Shown here: positions 23,271-32,106 of the stretch, piece by piece
Layout: each line of letters begins with the position of its first letter
How positions within the stretch are numbered: the first letter of the stretch is position 1
Origin: Prillingera fragicola
Lineage: Eukaryota > Basidiomycota > Tremellomycetes > Trichosporonales > Trichosporonaceae
Reading direction: 5' to 3'
Assembly: GCA_002335605.1 (NCBI GenBank)
Contig: BEDY01000008.1
Span: 1-64,000 of the forward strand
DNA length: 64,000 bases
Program-made: the position numbers and the translations under genes
Notes under the pieces: generated by a model
Seen by the model: the letters and a program-made list of their open reading frames with translations, nothing else
Databases searched by the model: none
What the model was told of the DNA's origin: nothing

Positions 23271-25442
23271 ATGAGTTCGACTGTTGCGGCAGCCAAGACG
23301 ACGCCGTCGCGGAGCAGCAGCAAGTCAAAGTCGGGCAAGGTGGCACCGACAAAGATTCCCACAAAGCCAGCTCCCCCGCCGCCTTCCTCGCCGAGTTTGT
23401 CTTACAGCAGCCGGTCAGTGTCGTCGTCGCCGGTGAGCGGTCTCCAGTTCAAGGCTTGCACGGCGACGACTCGCAGCCCCTCGCGGATTCCCATGTCGAG
23501 CCGTAACATCAAGGCGGCTGCGGCGGCAGCAGCGACCGTGTGCCGCCAAACCACGACTCCGAGCCCACAAAGCGCAATCTCAAGCGCAGACTCTACCCCC
23601 ATGTCGTCTGTCGACTCGACACCCAACTCATCCCCCTCGAGCTCGCCCAACACTCCATCCTCCTCGCGCCTCGCAGCGATCACGGCCGACAACCAGCCAT
23701 CTCGCACGACCTCGCTCGAACAGACGATTGACGAGCACCAAGCCTCCCCGCGCGCTCGCCCAGCAGCGACCCACACTTCCAGCGCTTCAGTCGACTCTAC
23801 CCGCTCGCGCGCATCGCTGCTGCCCCCGCCCATCCTCCGTTCACGTCTCCAGTACCCGTCCTGGCAGCGTGCCATGCGCGCACTCCTGGTCCGCGAGGGT
23901 TGCTGGGGACTAATCGACGGGACGACACCGACGAGCAGCCCAAACTATCCCAACATTTCCACAAAGACGAGTCTACTCCTGCTTGCGGCACTGCCACCCG
24001 CGTCCCACCCGCACGTCGCGCACCTCGCCCCGCGCGACCTGTGGTCGCACCTGGAGAAGACGCACACTCTGGCGCCACACGAGGCGTGCGCCGCTCTGTC
24101 GGCCGTGCAAGCCGAGCTCTCTGCACTGCGTCCTCCCCCCGACGCCCCCGGTCCCACTGAGGCAGCGCTAAACGAGCACCTGGCGCGGTTCTCGGAACTG
24201 GTCGACCGCGCCGAAGACTGCGGCGCCCGCATGAAGGAGCCGGACAGGATTGGCGCCTTTCTCCGCACGCTCCCGAAAGCCCTCGGCGTGCACACTGCCG
24301 TCGCCGCGCTGCCGGCCGCGGAACGCGTCTCGTGGGCCGGCGTCGAGCGCGCCTACCTCCTCCAAGCGCGGCGAGTCGGCCGCGAAGCCGAGGAGCGCCA
24401 GAGCGCCGCCGCAAAGGAGGCGGCCGAGTATCGCATGGGAGTCGGTATCGGCGCCGACGCGGCGCTTGCGTCCTCGCGCAATGCAAATGCACGCAAGGCG
24501 CGGCGGGTGACCTTCTCCGACCAGCCGCGCGTAGACCCCGCCGAGGCTGTCCCCGAGGCCCCGGCGCCGACCTACCTCATCCCGCCGCGGGGCAGCAGCA
24601 TGGCAGCGCGCCTGAGCCGCATGTCAATGGACATGTCCCCTCCTCCGCTCCCCACCCACGCCTCCCCGCGCACCTCGCCGACGCTGGACGACACACCAAA
24701 CCTCACCCCAAAACCCTCCTCCTCGCCCGTCCTCCAGGAGACCCCCAACCTGACTCCAAACTACACCCCCCAACCCTCCCCAGACCTAACCCCCACCCCG
24801 TCCCTGCCAAACCTCACCCCCCTCCCACCCCGCACCCCACGCACCCCACGCACCGCCCGCCCCCGCTCACCGCGCACAAAGACCTTTCCCTCAACGACCC
24901 TCGCCGTCCCCGCCCCCCGGCGCGAACCGAACCGCAACTCGACCTACGCGCGGTACGAGAAACACCGCGAGTCCCTCCTCGTCGCCCTCGACAAGGAGCG
25001 GGAACGCAAGCGCGGCTCGGTCGTAAACGAAAAGCCATCCCCGGTCGTGCGTGTGCGTCCTGCGCAGAGCTCGCCGCAGCCGCGCGCGCGGGGCTCGGCC
25101 GTCGCGTCCGAGTGGGACTCGAGTGATTCGGAGTACGAGGAGGACGACAAGGATTCCGGCGACGCGGCGGTGCCTGCTGCGCCGCTGGCTGAGGTGCCCG
25201 TGGCGGGGAGCACGCGCCGGGGGTCGCCTACTGTTGTGGACGTGCGGGTCGGGCGGGTCAGTGCCGTGCCGAGTATGGGGCGGTGGAGTGAGGAGGTTGC
25301 GCGTAAAAAGACGAGCGAGTATGTCGCCCGTGATGCTGGGGGGTTGTGGAAGCGGGCGTTTAGGGGCCAGTATGTCGCCCATTCGAGTGCGGGTGCGGCC
25401 AAGGAAGGTGTTTTTGGAGCTTTTAAGAAGAATCGGGCCTAG
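23271..25442 (+). CDS. Copia-type Gag-derived protein (probable domesticated gene)
   Basis: One uninterrupted frame of 723 residues begins MSSTVAAAKT. The start at 23271 is preferred to the in-frame ATG at 23211 because the latter lies in the leader. Residues 1-185 are Ser/Thr/Pro disorder. Residues about 190-370 match the gag-polypeptide (UBN2) fold of Ty1/copia elements: YPSWQRAMRALLVREGCWGLIDG split as W...ALL..G.W..I.G; ALPPASHPHVAHL; RDLWSHLEKTH; and EHLARFSELVDRAEDCG with DRIGAFLRTLPKAL. The C-terminal half is disordered with repeats around TPNLTP and basic/acidic blocks. No CCHC knuckle, protease, integrase or reverse transcriptase motif follows, and no long terminal repeats are visible. 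A host function is inferred from frame integrity. Confidence 0.75.
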   Translation: MSSTVAAAKTTPSRSSSKSKSGKVAPTKIPTKPAPPPPSSPSLSYSSRSVSSSPVSGLQFKACTATTRSPSRIPMSSRNIKAAAAAAATVCRQTTTPSPQSAISSADSTPMSSVDSTPNSSPSSSPNTPSSSRLAAITADNQPSRTTSLEQTIDEHQASPRARPAATHTSSASVDSTRSRASLLPPPILRSRLQYPSWQRAMRALLVREGCWGLIDGTTPTSSPNYPNISTKTSLLLLAALPPASHPHVAHLAPRDLWSHLEKTHTLAPHEACAALSAVQAELSALRPPPDAPGPTEAALNEHLARFSELVDRAEDCGARMKEPDRIGAFLRTLPKALGVHTAVAALPAAERVSWAGVERAYLLQARRVGREAEERQSAAAKEAAEYRMGVGIGADAALASSRNANARKARRVTFSDQPRVDPAEAVPEAPAPTYLIPPRGSSMAARLSRMSMDMSPPPLPTHASPRTSPTLDDTPNLTPKPSSSPVLQETPNLTPNYTPQPSPDLTPTPSLPNLTPLPPRTPRTPRTARPRSPRTKTFPSTTLAVPAPRREPNRNSTYARYEKHRESLLVALDKERERKRGSVVNEKPSPVVRVRPAQSSPQPRARGSAVASEWDSSDSEYEEDDKDSGDAAVPAAPLAEVPVAGSTRRGSPTVVDVRVGRVSAVPSMGRWSEEVARKKTSEYVARDAGGLWKRAFRGQYVAHSSAGAAKEGVFGAFKKNRA

Positions 25443-25699
25443 GTGCTTTTCTCTGGACATTTAGTTGGTATATCACAACCTTGGACGTTGTTGTCAGTAG
25501 TATCAGTAGTAAGTATATTTGATAGTAGATAATGAACAATGTGTAGTCATGATGACGGTTTGGATGGCACAAGAGAACAAAGTGCCACTCACAAGGCACG
25601 GCCCACGACACGCGCAGGATCGCTGCACTCGCTCAGTCCAAATACCCAAGCAACATGCATCATGTCATTTAAAAGTACATACAAAACCATTAGCAGACT

Positions 25700-26897
25700 C
25701 TACTTGTGGTGCGCCTTGAGAAACTTGAGGACGTTGGTCGGGTCGTCGGCCGGCTTGACACCCAGAGCAATGTCGACGAGCGCGCCAGTGCCCTTTTCAA
25801 AGATAAAGTGCGAGCGCTTCGTGCTGCGCGCGTGAGCTCGAGCTCGCACCGGCGGGTAGGATAACAACTTACTTGTTGGGAAGAACAAAAGCGCCAAGCC
25901 TGCTCTGTCAGCACGCACAACACACACCAACTCACTTCTTGATAAGCTTGCTCTCCGGGTCGCAAAGGAGCTTGTAGTTGAGCTCCTTTTTCGTAATCCA
26001 CTTCTGCTGCGCGGCAGGCTTGTCCTTTGACAGACCATAGATGTCGTAGCCAAACGCGGCAATGTCGTCGTGAATGTCGCGGAAGCCGCAGGCCTGGTTC
26101 GTGCAGCCTGGCGTGTCGGCCTGTGCGAGTCAGCTCCACCCGATGACACCGGCGAGGGGGCCAAAGAGAACCCTTTGACCCGCCATCGCAACCAACTCAC
26201 CCGGGGGTACAAAAAGATGACCACGCCCTTCTCGCCAGCGAGCTCTGCGACGTCGACATCAGCGCCAGTGTTGTCCTGGAGCGTGATGGCAGGCAGACCC
26301 TGGCCGAGCTTGAGAGCGCGGCCGCCGCTGCTGGGGGCCTTGACCTTTTGGGGCTTGTCGCCGTTGGCAGCAGCGTCGCCGTTTGTGGCCGGGGCGTCCT
26401 CTTCGGCGGCAGCAGCGGTGGCGTCCTTGGTCTCCTCGACCTTGGAGAGGGGTTTGGCTGCCTTCTTGGATGCGACCTTTGCGGGAGCAGCGGCCTTGTC
26501 CTTGGAAGCAGGCTTGGAGGCAGCCTTGGGCTTGGAGGCTGGCTTTGACGCCGGCTTCTTGGCCTTGACGGGCTCACTGGCGGGCTTGGCCTTGGGCGCC
26601 GCCTTGGTCTGGATGGTCAGCACATTCTCGGTGAGTGTGAGTGAGTGTTATTTGTCTGCGGGCTGGATGCACTAGGTACACCAGGAACTACATTGATGGT
26701 GCAATGTTTGTTGTTGCCGCCTGGGTGACTGCCTGTGCGGGGGTGGAGGCAGGGTGAATGGAAGAGAGACAATAGGGACTGTAGAAGCGGGAACGCACGG
26801 CAGAAGCAGCAGCAACAGCAGCAGAGGAGGCAGGGCCGGCCGAGGCGGTGGCGATGCGTGCCGAGCGGCGACTAGCGGGTGTGTCGGTCTTGGGCAT
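25700..26897 (-). CDS. DOT5: Nuclear thiol peroxidase, Dot5/PrxQ-like peroxiredoxin
   Basis: Five exons, complement(25700..25823, 25873..25899, 25936..26120, 26201..26608, 26799..26897), encode 280 residues; one exon is 27 nt. Residues 1-120 are Ala/Lys/Pro-rich with repeated K-P-A-S-K units, resembling a histone-H1-like or nuclear-targeting tail. The peroxiredoxin domain (about 125-280) has GEKGVVIFLYPR, then ADTPGCTNQACGFRD with peroxidatic Cys175 and a resolving Cys five residues on (180), the atypical 2-Cys BCP/PrxQ pattern. It continues YGLSKDKPAAQQKW and FIFEKGTGALV. Such enzymes reduce hydroperoxides with thioredoxin. Nuclear location is inferred from the tail and from yeast Dot5. Confidence 0.9.
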
Positions 26898-27464
26898 TGT
26901 CTAGTACAAGATGATGAAAGAGATGAGAGAGAGAGAGAGTTGGATGGGAAGAAGCAGGATCAAGACGATGTACGCATGTGGGGGATTGTTGTGGTCAGTC
27001 TTGCTTGGGTGGGTGCGGGCGGGGCGCAGGCGCGGGCGCCGTAGCAGAGGGGTTGGACCAGACATGAATTATTATGGGTGCCTGAAATGCATCGACCAGC
27101 CGTACTCTTGCTAGAGTAATGCACGTAAACACGCACTTGCCGCATTGCTCGGAGACATGCAGAGACAGGAATGATGCCATGCATGGGCTCCAGCATCTTC
27201 TTTTGTCATCTAGGCAACAAATGGCAGCGCTTCGGCAGTGTTTACAATGTCCAACCTCGTCCTGGGTGATGATTTTCAGGAACAACCGTGTCCTCTACAT
27301 CTAATGTCACTGTCACACTGGACGCGCTGGTGACGATCGCAGTCCACATACTCAAAGCCAGTCCTTGGATTGTCAACAATGCCCCGCAAACAGAGAAAAA
27401 GAAGAGGTGCGATTTCTCGTCGCCGTGTTATACAAACTGAGCCGTATTAATCGCAAAAAGGTAA
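26898..27464. other. Intergenic, DOT5 promoter to tRNA-Ile
   Basis: Contains a GAGAGA microsatellite (about 26925-26940) in the DOT5 5' region and the T-run terminator of the minus-strand tRNA near 27456-27460. No exon seen. Confidence 0.4.
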
Positions 27465-27557
27465 TGACCACTGACAGGATCGAACTGCCGACCTTTGCAT
27501 GACTGATATCTAATCAAGATATTAGTACAATGCTCTAACCAGCTGAGCTAAGCGGCC
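27465..27557 (-). tRNA. tRNA-Ile(AAT) with 19-nt intron
   Basis: Minus-strand cloverleaf: acceptor GGCCGCT/AGTGGTC plus A, D-arm GCTC...GAGC, anticodon stem TTGTA/TGCAA, loop C-T-AAT-A-A interrupted after position 37 by an intron starting TCTTGATTAG, and T-arm GGCAG-TTCGATC-CTGTC. A- and B-boxes are present. The terminator CTTTTTGCG lies a few bases downstream. The gene is identical over all 93 nt to the plus-strand copy at 43867. Confidence 0.94.
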
Positions 27558-27787
27558 TTGGATATTTGAAACATTCTGCATTCCCTAAGAGCCTACGCCG
27601 ATCTGTGCCCCGCTATTGTCATCTGAGTTGCGCTGTCAATCCTCTTGGCTTTCAAGTACCAGCCCAGCAGCAAGCAGCTCGTGCTCACCAACCACTAGGA
27701 ATCTTCACAAGCCATGCATATGGGCCATCCTTTTACACAACCATGCTTCTTCCCACCAACTATTCTACAACCCTAAACCACCTCACC

Positions 27788-28897
27788 CTAAGCCTTGGCC
27801 TCGGCAAGCGCCTCCCGACGACTCTTACTCTTGGGGTCAAAGAACGGCCGCTCACCAAGCGACACAGACCGGGTACCTTCACGAACCGCCCCGTCGAGGT
27901 CGTGCGTGATCGCATGCTGGGTGGAGCGGTTATCCCATACAGCGAGGTTGTTCTCCTCCCAGCGGAAGCGCACTTGGAGGTCGTGGTTGGACGCAATAAC
28001 GCTGTACAGATACGCGAGGGTCGCATCGGATTCTTGCTGGGTGAGCTCGACGATGCGTTGGGTAAAGCCGTTGTTGACAAACAGGCCCTTCCAGCCCGTG
28101 ACGGGGTTGGTGCGGATGACGGGGTGGGTGGTCTCGAGGTCCTGGCCGACGTTTTCGGGCGAGCCACGGTTCTCGCGGAAGGTCGCGCCGCCGATCGCGT
28201 TGGCGAGCTGGATGAACCCCACGCCCTTGTGGACGGCTGTGAGGCCTTCGAGAAACTTTTGGTAGGCCGGCGAGAGGCGGTCGTAGGCCTCGTACGCCGA
28301 GGCCCAGAGCGTGTCGCCGCCGCCGGACGCGGGGAGGGTGCGGATCGTGAGCGAGGCGTAGTCGGAGGGCACGTTTTCAAAGGTGATATCCGAGTGCCAC
28401 TCCTTGGAGCCGTTGCGCGCGTTGAACTTGGTGTGCGGCGGGCGCTTGAACTTCTCGCCAAAGACGTATTGGCTCGAGATACGGGAGATCTCGTCACCCT
28501 CGTTCTGCTCGTCGACAGTGCAGGGGTGGATATGGAGGGTGGACGACTCGGGCTTGCCGCCGGCCTTGCCCAGCTCGTCGACGAGGGTGCGCTGTTCTTG
28601 AGGCGTAATGGTGCCGTTGCGGAAGAAGACGACGCCGCGCTCTGACACGAGCTTGCCGAGAGCCTTGAGCTTGGCAGGGGACGCGAGGACGTCGGCGACA
28701 GAGAGAGTCGGCTTGCCATCAGTTGACACGCCGCGGAACTCGGTGCCGATGTAAGGGGTCGTGTCAAAGTTGGCGTAGGTGCGAAGATCAACAGTCTCCG
28801 GCTCGGGGACTGCGGTGACTGTGACCTTGGCAAGACTGTCCTTGAGCGAGTCAACAGCGTTGACTGCGGGGGCGTGCTCGACGGCAACGGGCGACAT
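27788..28897 (-). CDS. TauD/TfdA-family alpha-ketoglutarate-dependent dioxygenase
   Basis: Intronless frame of 369 residues starting MSPVAVEHAP. The family core is clear: LVSERGVVFFRNGTI, the iron ligands His-x-Asp in EWHSDITFE (about residue 168), TLWASAYEAYDRLSP, and the distal His in STQHAITHD (about 324) with downstream Arg residues for 2-oxoglutarate. Length and layout fit fungal sulfonate/taurine-type enzymes such as yeast Jlp1, which oxidise sulfonates and release sulfite in the cytosol. The substrate is not provable from sequence, and 2,4-D-like or other acids are possible. It is divergent from a Dal5-family transporter, and an arylsulfatase lies 3 kb further on, which supports a sulfur-scavenging role. 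Confidence 0.88.
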   Translation of the reverse strand: MSPVAVEHAPAVNAVDSLKDSLAKVTVTAVPEPETVDLRTYANFDTTPYIGTEFRGVSTDGKPTLSVADVLASPAKLKALGKLVSERGVVFFRNGTITPQEQRTLVDELGKAGGKPESSTLHIHPCTVDEQNEGDEISRISSQYVFGEKFKRPPHTKFNARNGSKEWHSDITFENVPSDYASLTIRTLPASGGGDTLWASAYEAYDRLSPAYQKFLEGLTAVHKGVGFIQLANAIGGATFRENRGSPENVGQDLETTHPVIRTNPVTGWKGLFVNNGFTQRIVELTQQESDATLAYLYSVIASNHDLQVRFRWEENNLAVWDNRSTQHAITHDLDGAVREGTRSVSLGERPFFDPKSKSRREALAEAKA

Positions 28898-29920
28898 GGT
28901 GGATTACTTGGGAGGGTGGAGTCGGGTTTGAGGACTCTGAGGCTGCTCAGAAAGTTGTCTTTGGCTTGATGGTGCTCTACATCGTCTCCAGGTCTCACCT
29001 TTAGTACGCTCCAGCATCACACGACTTGTCGCTCTCGTCCGAGAAGACCAGTCACGACATGCCTCGCATTAGATCTCTCGGGCGCCGACAAAACCAATAC
29101 CACCGACGTTCCTCCGCAACAACGTGCAGCAGAGAGGCCACATGACAAAGGAATGTGCAGCGTCCAAAGAAGACTCTGAGCCGTAGTGTTGGCAGCCGGG
29201 ATCGCGACAGTGAGCTACAGTCGCTCCAGATCCCCGGTCGCTCGGCTTCTGACGTCCAATCGCGGCTACCGCCGGTCAATGATTACCATTCATACGGCGC
29301 TAGTCGTCATCGTGCGTGTAGGTGAGTAGTGCATGATGTGCTGCACAGTCGTAACGGTGACCATGCGGGCATTGTTCATGCTGGGTGTGTTTTTGAAACG
29401 ACAAGGCCATGACTGGCGAGTTCGCCATCCATCAGCCAGGGTGGTGTCATCAAAGTACCCGATGGCGAGCTTTGGCTCCAGGCACCAACACTATCTCGGT
29501 GATACCCTGGTCCCATCCTGGCGATGGATGGAATGCACGGAACGATGCATGGCAAGACGCCCGGCGGCGATGGATGTGCTGTCAAGTGTCGTGCTAGTGG
29601 ATACAAATCACTAGCGGCGGAACACTTTCTGCTGCTGGTGACGGAGTCTGCCAAGCCAACAGAAGCGAGGGCACGACATGATTTACCACCATGGCGAGGT
29701 CGGCTCGACCAACATGCCACCTCTATTATTCCGGCGCGCAATCTGAAGCTGCTATCGCTTTGCATAAAGAGAGCGACACGAAAGGAAAGATGAGGATTCA
29801 TCAGCTCCTTCAACAGCTTCTCTGCTCTCAACTTTCGGCAGCCTCGACAGTAGGCAACAGCACCTGCGCACCAACCCCTCGGCCACTTTTCGCCGCCACA
29901 CTCGAACACCATCAGCAACA
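28898..29920. promoter_or_regulatory. Divergent intergenic region between dioxygenase and transporter
   Basis: About 1.0 kb separates the two start codons, so both promoters must lie here. I saw no CACGTG in it and no convincing ORF. A GGCACGACA-type sequence occurs near 29670. No other element identified. Confidence 0.45.
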
Positions 29921-31677
29921 ATGTCTGCGCTCACTCCCCCGTCGATTGTCGACACGCACGCCGTCTCGGATCCCGATCACAAGACTGCACTTGAACGCAC
30001 CTCGGACGACTCGTCGGATGAGGAAAAGTACGTCGAGGGCAGTTCTGTCGCGATTGAGTCGGCTTCCTCGTCAGACACCGACCTCGTCAACAAGTGAGTA
30101 CCACCTGGCACGTGCAGAGCTGACAAGGCAGGTACTATGAGCCCCCCGACAGCTGGGAGTCCAAGCACCGCTGGGATCCCAAGGCGACCTGGACGCCCGA
30201 GGAAGAGGCCAAGCTTCGCCGCCGCCTCGACTGGCGTGTGGCGGCTTTTGCGTGCCTGTGTTTTGCGGCGCTCCAGCTCGACCGTGGCAACATTACCAAC
30301 GCGCTTTCGGACAACATGCTCAAGGACATTGGGCTCACCACCAAGGACTATAACCACGGCATGACCATTTTCTACGCGTCGTTCCTCGCAGCCGAGCTCC
30401 CTTCGCAGATGAGTGAGTACCCACGTGGCACGTGCGATTAAATGCTGACAAGGCAAGTCTCCAAAAAGCTCGGCAGCGATGTGTGGATTCCTATTCAGAT
30501 GATGGGCTGGTCTGCTGTCGCTATTGGACAGGCAGGTATCAACGGCAAGGGCAGCTTCTTCGCCACTCGCTGCCTCCTCGGTCTCATCGAGGGCGGTTTC
30601 ATTGCCGACACGATTCTCTACCTTTCCTACTTTTACACGCACAAGGAGCTCACTCTCCGTCTCTCTTTCTTCTGGGTCTCGTACTCTTTGACCGGTGTTG
30701 TCGGCTCGTTCCTCGCTGCCGGTATCCTCGAGATGCGCCACCACACGCACATGGAGGGCTGGCGCTGGCTGTTCGCGCTCGAGGGAGCTCTCACCTTTCT
30801 CATCGGTGTCTGGGCCTTCTTCCACCTCCCTCCCAGCCCCACTGAGACCCACCGCTCTGTGTGGGGCCGTATCCGCGGCAAGGGATGGTTTACCGAGCGC
30901 GAGGAGACTATTATTGTCAACAAGGTCATTCGTGACGACCCCACCAAGAGCGACATGCATAACCGCGAGGGTCTTGGACTCAAGCAACTCTGGTACTCTA
31001 TCACCGACTACGACATGTGGCCTCTCTACATCATTGGCATTACCCCGTACATTATCCCCTCGACTGTTGGCGCATACTTTACTCTCACTCTCCGTTCGCT
31101 CGGCTACTCGACGTTCCAGACCAACATGCTCACAATCCCCTCGAGCGTTCTCTTTATCCTTGGCAACCTCACCCTCGTCTGGCTCACACGGAAACGCGAC
31201 GAGCGCTTGATGACTGCCTCGATCACAGTGTGGTGGCACCTGATTCTCCTCATCGTCCTCGTCGTCATCCCCAACGACACAAGCAAGTGGGCCAAGTGGG
31301 CAATCCTCACCCTCGTCATCGGCCACCCTTACAACCACCCGATCCTCGTCTCCATGAACTCGATGAACGCCGGCTCGGTACGCACCCGCACAGTCGCTTC
31401 GTCACTGTACAACATGTTTGTGCAGGCCGCCTCCCTCATCGCCTCCAACGTCTACCAGCCCAGCGACGCGCCATACTACCGCAGGGGCAACAAGGTGCTG
31501 CTCGGTATTGCCGTCCTGTCCCTCGTCCTCTTTGCGTTTGCAAAGGGATGGTACGTGTGGCGTAACGCCCAGCGCGCAAAGATCTGGGACGCATGGACCC
31601 ACGCCGAAAAGGAGCACTACCTTGCTACCACCAAGGACCGTGGAAACAAGCGTCTCGACTACCGCTTCCAGCATTAG
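29921..31677 (+). CDS. MFS transporter, anion:cation symporter (Dal5/Soa1-like) family
   Basis: Three exons, join(29921..30093, 30132..30412, 30458..31677), encode 557 residues. A 95-residue acidic cytosolic N-terminus precedes twelve hydrophobic segments. TM1 ends LDRGNITNALSDNM, the usual ACS-family TM1-loop signature. GLIEGGFIADTILYLSYFYT and the RWLFALEGALTFLIG stretch are also typical. The central loop includes NREGLGLKQLWYSITDYDMW. The family carries allantoate, nicotinate, biotin or sulfonates across the plasma membrane; the substrate here is unknown. The neighbouring dioxygenase and sulfatase make an organosulfur compound plausible. The two short introns resemble each other closely and contain three CACGTG hexamers. 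Confidence 0.9.
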
Positions 31678-32106
31678 AGCGAGAGACACACAAAATCCGA
31701 GAGCGAAAGCCTGGATCCAACTTCAGGCGAGGATGGTGAGAAGAGTGTGAATAAAAGGCCCCCATGTGGGTTCAGGATGTAGAGGAACTTTGGGATGCTC
31801 TTGGGTTGTACATAGATGGCATTCAATGCATAGACGGGTAACAGCACTGCGCGTGGCACTGGCACCAGAATTTGGCAAGCACGAGGCCGTGCGAAGAGAT
31901 AGGCATGGGACTGCTTGGTGCTCTCAAGTCAGAAGTGTTACCTGACACGCATGAGTATGGCTGATGATCGCCAAAGACTAGCCTCGCGAGTGGCATAACG
32001 TAAAATTAAGCCGCCATGCAAACGACGACATTCCTCAGACAAGCTGGCGTCATCCTTGGGACACAACATTTGCATTCCTAGCTTCCAAAGACGACAGCTA
32101 CTCTCC
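31678..32106. other. Convergent intergenic region
   Basis: 3' regions of the transporter and the sulfatase. No gene or structured element seen. Confidence 0.4.

Noticed and set aside
27566..28645. 359-codon plus-strand frame
   Set aside because: Antisense to the TauD-like gene, which carries the iron-binding motif. No domain on this strand.
29977..31338. 453-codon minus-strand frame
   Set aside because: Shadow of the Dal5-family transporter; rich in Glu/Arg/Val as expected of a mirrored membrane-protein gene.
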